Source: Flavobacterium hydatis (GTDB taxonomy: Bacteria; Bacteroidota; Bacteroidia; Flavobacteriales; Flavobacteriaceae). From it: DNA of 64,000 nt. The stretch is taken from the NCBI RefSeq assembly GCF_000737695.1, contig NZ_JPRM01000021.1, positions 1 to 64,000 on the forward strand, in the 5' to 3' direction. The position numbers and the translations under genes are program-made. A model generated the notes under the pieces. That model was not told the DNA's origin, did not search any database, and saw nothing but the letters and a program-made list of their open reading frames with translations. Below are positions 1 through 6,981 of the stretch, one piece after another. Within the stretch, counting starts at the first letter, position 1. Each line of letters begins with the position of its first letter.

Positions 1-182
1 AATAGCGGAAATTTAAAAAAAATATTTTAAAATTTTAATTGATAAACATAAAGAATATTCTTTCAAAATGAATATTCTTCAATTTTATTGAAAAAAAATT
101 TCTTTTAATAAAAGAAGAAAAAAGCATCTTCATCCCTTTTCACAATAAAAACAACCAATTATTAATCAAATAAATACATCTC

Positions 183-210
183 AACAAACCAGATTTGGTT
201 GTTTTTTATT
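183..210 (+). terminator. possible intrinsic terminator of an upstream gene
   Basis: An 8-9 bp imperfect stem, AACAAACCA / TTGGTTGTT with a GAT loop, is followed by TTTTTATT. An outer inverted repeat (144-158 with 195-210) extends the complementarity. The gene it would serve is outside the window. Confidence 0.35.
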
Positions 211-264
211 ATTTCGAAATGTGATATTTTTAGAATTACTAAGAAAAAGTTTTACCCAAATCGT

Positions 265-295
265 TTTGTGTATTCCAAAAATAGTTGCATTTTTG
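265..295 (+). promoter_or_regulatory. promoter of tRNA-Glu
   Basis: TTTG at 265-268 and CATTTTTG at 288-295 are separated by exactly 19 nt. This fits the Bacteroidota sigma-A pattern TTTG-N19-TAnnTTTG with one deviation (CA for TA). The predicted transcription start, near 301-303, is about a dozen bases before the mature tRNA 5' end. Confidence 0.5.
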
Positions 296-313
296 CACCC
301 GCAATGGCAAACA

Positions 314-388
314 GGCCCGTTCGTCTATCGGTTAGGACGCATGGTTTTCATCCATGTAAGAGCGGTTCGATTCCGCTACGGGCTACCA
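314..388 (+). tRNA. tRNA-Glu (anticodon UUC)
   Basis: The 75-nt cloverleaf can be folded by hand. The acceptor arm GGCCCGT (314-320) pairs with ACGGGCT (378-384), with a terminal G:U pair. The anticodon stem is CATGG/CCATG (340-344 and 352-356) around loop TTTTCAT, whose central TTC at 347-349 reads Glu codons. The T arm contains GGTTCGATTCC. The discriminator A385 is followed by an encoded CCA at 386-388. A strong hairpin terminator starts 3 nt downstream, so this is a single-tRNA transcription unit. Confidence 0.97.
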
Positions 389-390
389 AG

Positions 391-423
391 AAAAAGCTTC
401 AGAGAAATCTGAAGCTTTTTTCG
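391..423 (+). terminator. terminator of tRNA-Glu (GAAA-loop hairpin, copy 1)
   Basis: A 13-bp perfect stem (391-403 with 408-420) is closed by a GAAA tetraloop (404-407); its core is GCTTCAGAGAAATCTGAAGC. The A-rich 5' side and T-rich 3' side make a standard intrinsic terminator. Four further copies of the core occur in the window at 984, 3656, 5023 and 28292. Confidence 0.85.
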
Positions 424-439
424 TTTATACTTACTTTTA

Positions 440-525
440 AAAAACTTTTTTACCACAAAGAGCGCAAAGAACTACACAAAGGTTCACAAAGTTTAATGAA
501 TAGCTTTGTAAATCTTTTCGGTTAA
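440..525. repeat. decayed 'accacaaagag-gcaaag' type intergenic repeat
   Basis: This stretch contains reiterated ACAAAG words (ccacaaagagcgcaaag, acacaaagg, tcacaaag) of a kind I recall as dispersed intergenic repeats in Flavobacterium genomes. No coding potential is apparent. The family assignment is from memory, not from a comparison. Confidence 0.35.
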
Positions 526-571
526 ATCAACAAAAAAAGAAAGACTGTATTAATAAATAAATTATAGTAAA

Positions 572-985
572 ATGGAGCAAATCTTAAAGAAACTAAACTT
601 TTTTATTGAGAACAATTTACCTCTTATGCTGTCAAATTATACTGAAGATGATTTTGACACGATTTTAGACGAAAGAGATGAAAATTATTTTTCTGAAAAA
701 TGGATGGAAATATTTGATACCATCCAAGAGAAAGTTAACGAAAGTAAAACAGACAACACTATTAGTGATCGTTCAAGAGAAAAAGTTTTTAAACTGGTAT
801 ATTCTATAACAAATCACCCAGATTTATCTTCCTACGTATCTGATGATTTTGGATTAATAATACAATCATTAGAAATTAATTATAATAACTATTGGCTAAA
901 TTCCCTTTGGCTAGAATATAAAAAGGGTAATTTACCACATGGATTATTAGCGGAAACTAAAGGAGAATTAATTGATTTAATCTAA
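572..985 (+). CDS. hypothetical protein, possibly immunity-type
   Basis: A 137-residue acidic soluble protein with no signal peptide or membrane segment. I do not recognise a named family with confidence. The C-terminal half (about residues 80-130, SDDFGLIIQSLEINYNN followed by W-L-N-S-L-W) resembles small immunity-like proteins in polymorphic toxin neighbourhoods, where a 'DDFxLI...W' pattern recurs. No toxin gene is adjacent, so a defence or immunity role is only an inference. The ATG at 572 follows an AT-rich leader typical of the phylum. It converges on the acetyltransferase at 1053-1646 and shares with it the hairpin at 984-1023, which begins inside its stop codon. Confidence 0.6.
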   Translation: MEQILKKLNFFIENNLPLMLSNYTEDDFDTILDERDENYFSEKWMEIFDTIQEKVNESKTDNTISDRSREKVFKLVYSITNHPDLSSYVSDDFGLIIQSLEINYNNYWLNSLWLEYKKGNLPHGLLAETKGELIDLI

Positions 986-1023
986 AAAAGAAAGCTTCAG
1001 ATTTCTCTGAAGCTTTCTTTTTT
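984..1023 (-). terminator. GAAA-loop hairpin terminator (copy 2, minus orientation)
   Basis: An 18-bp perfect stem (984-1001 with 1006-1023). The loop reads TTTC on the + strand and therefore GAAA on the minus strand, so the family's loop orientation points to the minus-strand acetyltransferase gene as its owner. It can also end the convergent gene at 572-985. The arms carry A and T tracts on both sides. Confidence 0.8.
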
Positions 1024-1052
1024 AGAGAACTTTTGATATTATATAGTGACAT

Positions 1053-1646
1053 TTATAATTCTTCCTTCACTCTAACTCCATCCCTTCTAATAATATATGC
1101 GGGAATACCAATTACGGTACAATTTTCAGGAACATTTTTTACAACTACTGCATTTGCTCCAGCTTTAGAGTTATTTCCCATTTTTACTTTTCCAATTATT
1201 TTAGCACCTGCATTAATTGTTACATTATCTCCTATTTCAGGACTATCCGTTGCATTAGAAAAACCAATTGTTACTTGCTGATTAATCCAGCAATCGCGAC
1301 CAATAGATTTAGCAGATATTATTGTTGCAAAACCATGCTGAATATATAATCCTGGCCCAATGTCTTTTGTTAGAATAAACAGAGTATTCATTATGGGACA
1401 TAACCAATTTATTAAAAAAGAAATCTTTCCAACTCTTTTATAAAAAACGTTTCTATATTCTGGATAAAATGTCATCAGCGTTAAGAAACCAAATTGAAGA
1501 TTACTACCTGAATTAGTTATCTTCAGCCAACGTTCGACATCATAATGTATTACTTTTTTATTCTTATGAAAATTAAACAAAAGAATATGAGGCAAAAGCC
1601 GTATCGCACTTAATATTACAACGATTTTTTTTATATTATTTTTCAT
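1053..1646 (-). CDS. hexapeptide-repeat acyltransferase (serine acetyltransferase-like)
   Basis: This 197-residue protein is probably a CoA-dependent O-acetyltransferase. The C-terminal half (about residues 95-185) shows left-handed beta-helix hexapeptide repeats: IGRDCWINQQVTIG, then IGDNVTINAGAKIIG, then MGNNSKAGANAVVV, ending VPENCTVIGIPAYIIRR. This is the layout of CysE-like serine acetyltransferases and of cell-surface polysaccharide acetyltransferases. The N-terminal half is helical and Bacteroidota-specific rather than the classical CysE domain. No cysteine-synthesis or polysaccharide gene is adjacent, so the acceptor substrate cannot be named. A TACATTTG -7-like box lies at 1777-1770. 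Confidence 0.75.
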   Translation of the reverse strand: MKNNIKKIVVILSAIRLLPHILLFNFHKNKKVIHYDVERWLKITNSGSNLQFGFLTLMTFYPEYRNVFYKRVGKISFLINWLCPIMNTLFILTKDIGPGLYIQHGFATIISAKSIGRDCWINQQVTIGFSNATDSPEIGDNVTINAGAKIIGKVKMGNNSKAGANAVVVKNVPENCTVIGIPAYIIRRDGVRVKEEL

Positions 1647-2482
1647 GTTATTTACTGTAAATGCAAAATCTATCTTTGCTTAAATGATATTACTGAATAT
1701 AGGCGCAAGAAAACTCATATACTCCCAAGTTAAAATAAATCCGTAAAGCCTTGTTTGGTTTCATTTTTACAAATGTATAGTAATTATCCTACTTATCATT
1801 CGTCTTGATTTATATTTTAAGGAAACATTAGACTTTACATTTTTCTATAATAGATATTGAGAGCATTAAGAGGCCTAAATTATAATCTCTCATTCTTAGA
1901 CTTATCTCCTTTTTTGTCTTTAATAACTATCCTAAAAGATACGAGGTTTTTATGCATTTTATAAGAGGTAAAAATTGCGCAAATACTAAGATATTAATGC
2001 AATTTTTAATAAAAACATTTTGCAGAACGCATCATTATAACACATTCATAAGTAAATCCCTTTCGATAATTACTCTTTTTCAACACATTAGAAACACAAA
2101 AATGTATACTCGTGTCTTAACAATTTAATAATATATTTTCCTAGTAACTGAGTTTGTTCTAATAAATGTTTTTATAAATTTGTGCCCTTGTATTTATTGG
2201 CTTTTACTTCATAGTATTAAGACTTGGTAACCAAATACACTTTCATTTTGTCACCTATATATTAGCAACTAATCATGAAATCCTTTTTACTTTATAGTTA
2301 ATATAAAAGAGAATAATTTTCTCTTAAAAAGCCTACTTCTGAAATCTTAAATCATTTACATCAAAAAAATACCACTGCTTATATAAATCCCTAAATAACA
2401 ACAACACAACAACAAAAACAGAACAACAACTTACAATCTTTATCCAAAAAAAATTATTAAATTATAACAGTAATTAAATCCA
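1647..2482. other. 836-bp intergenic region with two divergent promoters
   Basis: No ORF or RNA gene could be supported here. It contains a minus-strand -7-like TACATTTG at 1777-1770 for the acetyltransferase. On the + strand a good promoter (TTTG 2153-2156, TAAATTTG 2175-2182) faces the exported Ppx-like gene. About 290 nt between that predicted start site and the ATG at 2483 would be an untranslated leader, ending in an A/C-rich unstructured stretch (ACAACAACACAAC) around 2397-2432. Confidence 0.5.
2153..2182 (+). promoter_or_regulatory. promoter for the exported Ppx/GppA-like gene
   Basis: TTTG (2153-2156), an 18-nt spacer, then TAAATTTG (2175-2182), a near-consensus Bacteroidota promoter. 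The predicted start site is about 2189, leaving a leader of roughly 290 nt before the ATG. Confidence 0.5.
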
Positions 2483-3577
2483 ATGCTTAAAAAAAACAAA
2501 TCCCAAATTCTAATTTTTACCCTTTTAAGTTTCTTTTTTTCTATCAATTCGTTTTCTCAAAAAAACATTTATGCTGGAATTGAAATCGGACGTAGAGCAA
2601 TAAAAACTTCTGTTGTAGAGGTAAATAATATCAAGAAAGCAGACTATAAGATTCTCTATTTCTCGAATGAGAGAATTAGCCTTGCTGATCATATTGCTAC
2701 TTACGGAGAACTTCCTCAGGACGACATCAATAAAACTGGAAATATAATTCTTAATCAATTGAGAGAAATAAGAGCGAAATTTAAAATCCCTGAAGAAAAT
2801 ATTTTTATAGTTGCTGCTCCTGCTTTTTCATCTGCTCGTAACATTGATGTTTTAACAAATAGAATCTCTGTTCTAACTAGCAAAAGTTTTGATATAATTA
2901 ATGTTGACGAAGAAGCTAAAATTCTAGTTAAAGGTGCTATACCACCTGTTGACTATGCTAATGCTCTACTCCTTGATATTGGTGCCCAAACTACTAAAGG
3001 CGGATACATTGATGAGATTGGAGAGAACAGATTAGAGTTTATACCTCTTGAGCTTAATTTTGGTACAATGACACTTACAGATGCTGTAAAGAAAACAGTT
3101 GTTAATCAAAGTCAAGCTAATGATATGTCAACCTATCAGGAAAAGGCTTTTGATTTTAACCCTGTTCTACGTAAAAAGATAAAAGAAATGCTTGACGCAA
3201 ATCCTCTTTTATTAAAAAAAGAAAAAATCTATTTATCAGGAGGAGCAGTCTGGGCATTTTCGGCTCTTTATTATGATGAAAACACTAAAGATCATTACAT
3301 TTCTTTCACGTTAGAGGACGTTTTGAATTACGATGCAATCCTGAAAAATAATTTCACTAAGTTTAGTAGTTTTGCCAAAACGAATTCTGAAGCAGCTAGA
3401 GTTTTGAGTACATATGACCAGCGATACCTTATTTCAGCAAACAACATACTAGCGACTTGTCTGGAAAGTATTCCTAATTTAGAGAAAAAGAAAATATACT
3501 TTGTAAAAGACGGGCAAGTAACTTGGCTTATGTCATACATTGCAGATCGTTCTAAAAAAGTAAATACTAATTTTTAA
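2483..3577 (+). CDS. exported Ppx/GppA-like ASKHA-fold protein
   Basis: A 364-residue protein with a signal peptide (residues 1-26: KKNK, hydrophobic core, ending NSFSQ). The rest looks like an exopolyphosphatase/guanosine pentaphosphatase (Ppx/GppA) domain of the actin-like ATPase fold. The first phosphate loop is AGIEIGRRAIKTSV at 31-44, an acidic element VDEEAKIL is at 141-148, the second phosphate loop is LLDIGAQTTKGG at 163-174, and the adenosine-type motif is YLSGGAVWAFSAL near 250-262. Canonical enzymes carry DIGTNS and DIGGGS, so the loops are recognisable but changed (EIGRRA, DIGAQT). Ppx enzymes are normally cytoplasmic. Activity is uncertain: it could be a periplasmic phosphohydrolase or a sensor. 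It stands alone with its own promoter and terminator. Confidence 0.65.
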   Translation: MLKKNKSQILIFTLLSFFFSINSFSQKNIYAGIEIGRRAIKTSVVEVNNIKKADYKILYFSNERISLADHIATYGELPQDDINKTGNIILNQLREIRAKFKIPEENIFIVAAPAFSSARNIDVLTNRISVLTSKSFDIINVDEEAKILVKGAIPPVDYANALLLDIGAQTTKGGYIDEIGENRLEFIPLELNFGTMTLTDAVKKTVVNQSQANDMSTYQEKAFDFNPVLRKKIKEMLDANPLLLKKEKIYLSGGAVWAFSALYYDENTKDHYISFTLEDVLNYDAILKNNFTKFSSFAKTNSEAARVLSTYDQRYLISANNILATCLESIPNLEKKKIYFVKDGQVTWLMSYIADRSKKVNTNF

Positions 3578-3655
3578 GTATTTTTTTAGCGCTCTTACAA
3601 AGTCTATTCTGTTGTTATTATAGAACTTATATATAAACCCATTAGGGCATTAAGC

Positions 3656-3681
3656 AAAGCTTCAGAGAAATCTGGAGCTTT
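3656..3681 (+). terminator. GAAA-loop hairpin terminator (copy 3)
   Basis: The stem AAAGCTTCAGA / TCTGGAGCTTT contains one G:U pair and a GAAA loop at 3667-3670. It lies 79 nt after the stop of the Ppx-like gene and is followed by a weak T-rich tail (TACTGTTTTT). Confidence 0.65.
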
Positions 3682-3787
3682 ACTGTTTTTAGAACCTTTT
3701 TATTATGATTCGTAAAGCTTTAAATAAGAAAAAAAAATCCCTGGCAATTGCTGAAATTTTAATTATACTATCTTAATTAAATATTGT

Positions 3788-3934
3788 CTACACTATTTGA
3801 GAAATCATCATAATAGCAATAAAGGAAACCACTACAAAGACTATTGAGTTTACGATTCTATCTTTTCTCTTCATTGAGTTTTCTGATATATCCAGCGGCG
3901 TTAATTCTTTTTTTCTTGTTTTATTTGCTTTCAT
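3788..3934 (-). CDS. candidate small single-pass membrane protein (48 aa)
   Basis: An ATG at 3934 opens a 49-codon frame ending TAG at 3788. The product starts with a strongly basic segment (MKANKTRKKEL), then LTPLDISENSMKRKDR, then one hydrophobic span of about 20 residues (IVNSIVFVVVSFIAIMMISQ) at 27-46. This positive-inside single-helix layout is typical of real bacterial microproteins and unlikely in random AT-rich DNA. There is no clear promoter, and I recognise no family. The upstream sequence is AT-rich as at other starts in the window. Confidence 0.45.
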   Translation of the reverse strand: MKANKTRKKELTPLDISENSMKRKDRIVNSIVFVVVSFIAIMMISQIV

Positions 3935-4246
3935 ATTTTTTAATTTTAATTCACATTATTTTGCTTCTAACAAGGCAAATGGCATGCCAAACAAATCATA
4001 ATAAATCAAACTACTGAATATCATCAAATTAAAACGAAAGCATGATAATTTTACTAATATATCCCTATCAAAACGATAAGGCCTACCATCCAAAATGAGA
4101 GCAATATCACTCTTTTAGGAATAAAAATCTTTATATTAAACTATTTTAAAGAACTAATAAATGATGTTTTACTCACAATGATACTAAGTAGCGATAACAA
4201 TTAGATGTTTGCATGAAGTTAATAAATTACGTTATGCAGCTATTTT

Positions 4247-4278
4247 TTTGCAAGACACAATTTATAATTTTATATTTA
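4247..4278 (+). promoter_or_regulatory. promoter of the outer-membrane barrel gene
   Basis: TTTG (4247-4250), a 20-nt spacer, then TATATTTA (4271-4278), one base from TAnnTTTG. The predicted start is near 4285, giving a leader of about 110 nt before the ATG at 4396. Confidence 0.4.
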
Positions 4279-4395
4279 CCCTGTTCGTTTATAGCTAGCA
4301 AAACATACTAATATCACTTCTTTTTAGATACTCTTTATTGCTTGCTCACAACTTAGATAATTTGAATACAAAGAATAAATTAAACAATTTTACTT

Positions 4396-4980
4396 ATGAA
4401 AAAACAATTTCTACTTTCAATCTTTGCTTCACTTGGTTTTATGATGGCATCACAAGCACAGGAAAAAGGTACTAGCGACCTTAGTGTTAATATAGGTTTT
4501 GCAACATCTACAGAGCTATCAAATCTTTTTACGGATGTTCTTTCTAGCGCTTTTACTGGTAATGTAGTTAAAACTAGTGATATGAAAGCAGGACCAACTT
4601 TTGGTATAACATATCGTTATGCGATTGCCAATAGATGGATGTTGCAAGCAGATGGATTTTATCAAAAAATGTCGCAAGATGTATATGTAGGAAATGCAAA
4701 AGAAGGCACTGTCGATTACTCTTACATTACTGTAGGTTTAGGTACAGATTATCGTTATATCTCTAATAATATTTTCCAAATGTACTCTGGAGTTGCAGTT
4801 GCTTACACATCTGAGAATGTAAAAAATTCAGGAGGTGAAACTTCTATTGATGGAGATGGTTTTATAAACTATCAAGTAAATGCTTTGGGCTTTCGTGTAG
4901 GGAAAAAATTTGCCGCTTTTGCCGAATTAGGATTTGGATATAAAGGTATCATTAACACAGGCGTTTCATACCAGTTTTAA
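4396..4980 (+). CDS. outer-membrane beta-barrel protein
   Basis: A 194-residue protein with a signal peptide (MKKQFLLSIFASLGFMMASQ, cleaved after AQA). It then shows alternating amphipathic strands rich in Gly and aromatic residues (FGITYRYAI, WMLQADGFYQKM, YITVGLGTDYRY, MYSGVAVAYTSE, FAAFAELGFGYKGI) and ends with an aromatic residue (GVSYQF), the usual outer-membrane insertion signal. This is a small 8-stranded barrel of the OmpW/OmpX-like class common in Bacteroidota. No specific transport function can be read. It has its own promoter and a long-stem terminator, so it appears monocistronic. Confidence 0.8.
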   Translation: MKKQFLLSIFASLGFMMASQAQEKGTSDLSVNIGFATSTELSNLFTDVLSSAFTGNVVKTSDMKAGPTFGITYRYAIANRWMLQADGFYQKMSQDVYVGNAKEGTVDYSYITVGLGTDYRYISNNIFQMYSGVAVAYTSENVKNSGGETSIDGDGFINYQVNALGFRVGKKFAAFAELGFGYKGIINTGVSYQF

Positions 4981-5022
4981 TATTCACAGAAAAAATATAG
5001 GGTTTTAATAAATTCCTCTATT

Positions 5023-5064
5023 ACAACAAAGCTTCAGAGAAATCTGAAGCTTTGTTGTTTTTAT
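5023..5064 (+). terminator. GAAA-loop hairpin terminator (copy 4)
   Basis: A 16-bp perfect stem (5023-5038 with 5043-5058) around GAAA (5039-5042), followed by TTTTATTTT. It follows the barrel gene by 42 nt with the loop in the matching + orientation. It may also stop the convergent minus-strand gene ending at 5120. Confidence 0.8.
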
Positions 5065-5119
5065 TTTATGCTTGTTTTAAAATAGTATTGAAAATAAGCA
5101 AACCGAAACTACCATTTTT

Positions 5120-5611
5120 TTAGTTTGTGATAATTTCTTTTTTATTCTTTTTGATATAATCAATAAATTTCTTTTCTCTTATTTCGGTATTATCATACCA
5201 ATTACTTTCTATCTTATCTATTAACTCAAATAATTTTGAGTCAAAATCATCTGAATCTTCGTCTAATTGTTCCGGCATTTCTTGTTCTAAAAACGAATCT
5301 TTATATGTCTCGAATACCTCAACTATTTTTTTAAAATCATTGTAATCGGATTTATTTCCTGTTGCTTCCAACATTTCTAGATATCCGTCATTATACTCTC
5401 CTAAACTTTCTATCAAGATTGAGTATATTCCGCCATTATCTATCATCCCTCCAACAATATGAAACAAACTAAAATGATTTTGAACATCATTTAATTTACT
5501 CTGATTGTTTTCAAAAATTACTTCTTGGTAGTATTCTAATACTTTCATATTGGTATCAAAATCCTCAGGAAAAATATCGAATTCTTTTATTTCTAATTTT
5601 AGCTTATCCAT
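5120..5611 (-). CDS. DMP19 (DUF4375)-like acidic protein
   Basis: A 163-residue cytoplasmic, very acidic protein. The central segment FHIVGGMIDNGGIYSILIES followed by GEYNDGYLEMLEATG (residues about 50-87) matches the signature I recall for the DMP19-like/DUF4375 family, in which 'NGGF..yf.n.s.e....al.aL..iGA' is conserved. DMP19 was described as a DNA-mimic protein; many relatives are found beside toxins or defence genes. The high Asp/Glu content (for example QLDEDSDDFDSKLFEL) fits such an idea but does not prove it. Its start is only 6 nt after the stop of the upstream secreted-protein gene, so the two are probably co-transcribed. Confidence 0.6.
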   Translation of the reverse strand: MDKLKLEIKEFDIFPEDFDTNMKVLEYYQEVIFENNQSKLNDVQNHFSLFHIVGGMIDNGGIYSILIESLGEYNDGYLEMLEATGNKSDYNDFKKIVEVFETYKDSFLEQEMPEQLDEDSDDFDSKLFELIDKIESNWYDNTEIREKKFIDYIKKNKKEIITN

Positions 5612-5617
5612 TATTAT

Positions 5618-6592
5618 TTATTCTTCTATTACAAAATCAAAATTCCCATCAGCGGGGATGGTTAATATTCCTTTTTTATGCATTTCGTCTGTTGCTTGTG
5701 TATAGATAAAATGGTACCACCAAATAAAGAACTCTTCAAAAGATATTTCCTTGTCGTAGCCTAATTTAGTATAGATTTTTTTACTGTATTCTCTTTCGCT
5801 TTCCAGAATTTTTAATAAGTCTGGCAAATAGTTTTTAGCTATTTCTTCAAACAAAATATTGTCTGATTTAGAAACTAAATTTCCGAATGAATTTGTTTGT
5901 ACATGAAGTCTGTTATTTCCGTAAACACAAACATCTTTGCCATCTATTCGTTCTGACTGATTTCCGTAAATTCCAAAAGATTCTGTTTTTGAGTTTGTGT
6001 TTTCGCTGATTCTGTAATAGTAATAATTTCCATGTCTTAAAGGTCTGTCTTCTTGCTTAAGAAATCCTTTTTCGACATCATTAATTTGCCAGGAATCTAG
6101 TAGTACATTACTTAAAATAAGGAATGACCATTTTTGGAAATCCTGTGTTTTTGATATCTCTGTTTTTCCAAATTGCAGCTTTATATCGGCTAAATTTTTA
6201 ATTATTGATTTGGTAATTTTTTCCGAAATTGGTTTTGCATATTTATAAAGCAGTTCTCCATCTTTTGCATCGGTAATAAAAACTGTTGGTTTATACTGAT
6301 TATTAATTTTATGAAGCCAATTTTTCGATTCTAACAAGGTAATTAATCGTGACATTTTTTCGTCACTAAACCTTGTGTATTTCTGAAAATCAGCTGGTAA
6401 AAAGCCTTTATGCAGCGCAAATAAAAATATATCTAAACTGTCTTTACGTGTTTTGAAATTAGGAAAATTATCTCCTCTCGAAATTAGAGATTGCTCGATT
6501 TTTAATTTAAAAATATCATCGATTTTGTTTTGAGCATTTATGTTTTTTCCAAATAATAGAAAGATAATGGCCAGTAATTTCAGTCTTTTCAT
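5618..6592 (-). CDS. secreted hypothetical protein
   Basis: A 324-residue protein with a signal peptide (MKRLKLLAIIFLLFGKNINA, then QN). The mature part is mixed alpha/beta. A region of about residues 70-120 (FSDEKMSRLITLLESKNWLH followed by KINNQYKPTVFIT) reads like a winged-helix-type fold, and a C-terminal helical region contains FEEFFIWWYHFIYTQATDEM. I do not recognise the family and no catalytic motif stands out. It is the first gene of a two-gene unit with the DMP19-like gene 6 nt downstream. Confidence 0.6.
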   Translation of the reverse strand: MKRLKLLAIIFLLFGKNINAQNKIDDIFKLKIEQSLISRGDNFPNFKTRKDSLDIFLFALHKGFLPADFQKYTRFSDEKMSRLITLLESKNWLHKINNQYKPTVFITDAKDGELLYKYAKPISEKITKSIIKNLADIKLQFGKTEISKTQDFQKWSFLILSNVLLDSWQINDVEKGFLKQEDRPLRHGNYYYYRISENTNSKTESFGIYGNQSERIDGKDVCVYGNNRLHVQTNSFGNLVSKSDNILFEEIAKNYLPDLLKILESEREYSKKIYTKLGYDKEISFEEFFIWWYHFIYTQATDEMHKKGILTIPADGNFDFVIEE

Positions 6593-6981
6593 TGCTTTTT
6601 TTCAGATAGTATTGCTACTTATTTTAGTTAGTTAATGATAAAAAAAGCAAATTATAAATGATTTCACATCACATAACTTGCTTTTTCACCAACGCTAATA
6701 TATAAGTATTTATACTACAAACAATAAATTATATTATATTCAATCCTAACCCACTGGGTGTAATTAGTTTTAACACATAGAAACATAGATTTTGGTACTC
6801 TCAAAAAAGGCGTTTCACTTATTTAAAATACACAAAGCTAGCTATGTGAAAGAAATGCATTTCTTTTTGTGCTCTTTTTTACACATAAAATCTATGTTTC
6901 TATGTGGTAGATAAAACTTTTATGCCTCGAGTAGAATAGACGAAATAATTACACCCAACAGGCTAATTCTATATATTATAT
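6593..6981. other. intergenic region occupied by a MITE-like repeat
   Basis: Most of this 389-bp gap is the 211-bp inverted-repeat element at 6752-6962. The rest is AT-rich without a supported gene. The cytochrome peroxidase gene ends at 6982, so the element sits directly behind the four-gene operon, where its long palindrome could also act as a transcription barrier. Confidence 0.55.
6752..6962. repeat. MITE-like inverted-repeat element, copy 1 (about 211 bp)
   Basis: Terminal inverted repeats CTGGGTGTAATTA (left) and TAATTACACCCAAC (right) flank inner arms AACACATAGAAACATAGATT (6772-6791) and its complement at 6887-6906. The centre holds a further AT-rich imperfect palindrome (CTATGTGAAAGAAATGCATTTC). 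Copy 2 at 15422-15629 has the same order and nearly the same length. There is no coding capacity. No convincing target-site duplication was seen. Confidence 0.75.

Larger units (their letters stand above)
1..313. other. AT-rich intergenic region upstream of tRNA-Glu
   Basis: No credible coding sequence is visible. The first 180 bases are very AT-rich. At 183-210 an imperfect hairpin (left arm AACAAACCA, right arm TTGGTTGTT followed by a T run) could terminate a gene lying to the left of the window on the + strand. The remainder leads into the tRNA promoter. The reading frames that cross this stretch also run through the tRNA gene and have no protein character. Confidence 0.5.
3682..4395. other. 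intergenic region with a small ORF and the barrel-gene promoter
   Basis: Apart from the candidate 48-residue gene on the minus strand (3788-3934) and the + strand promoter near 4247-4278, the roughly 700 bases are AT-rich. They show no other supported gene, repeat or folded RNA. Confidence 0.5.

Noticed and set aside
199..525. Open frames across 199-525 and 221-412
   Set aside because: Both run through the tRNA-Glu gene and its terminator and have no protein-like composition.
426..525. Second RNA gene just after tRNA-Glu
   Set aside because: No cloverleaf or conserved RNA structure is present; the stretch looks like a decayed dispersed repeat.
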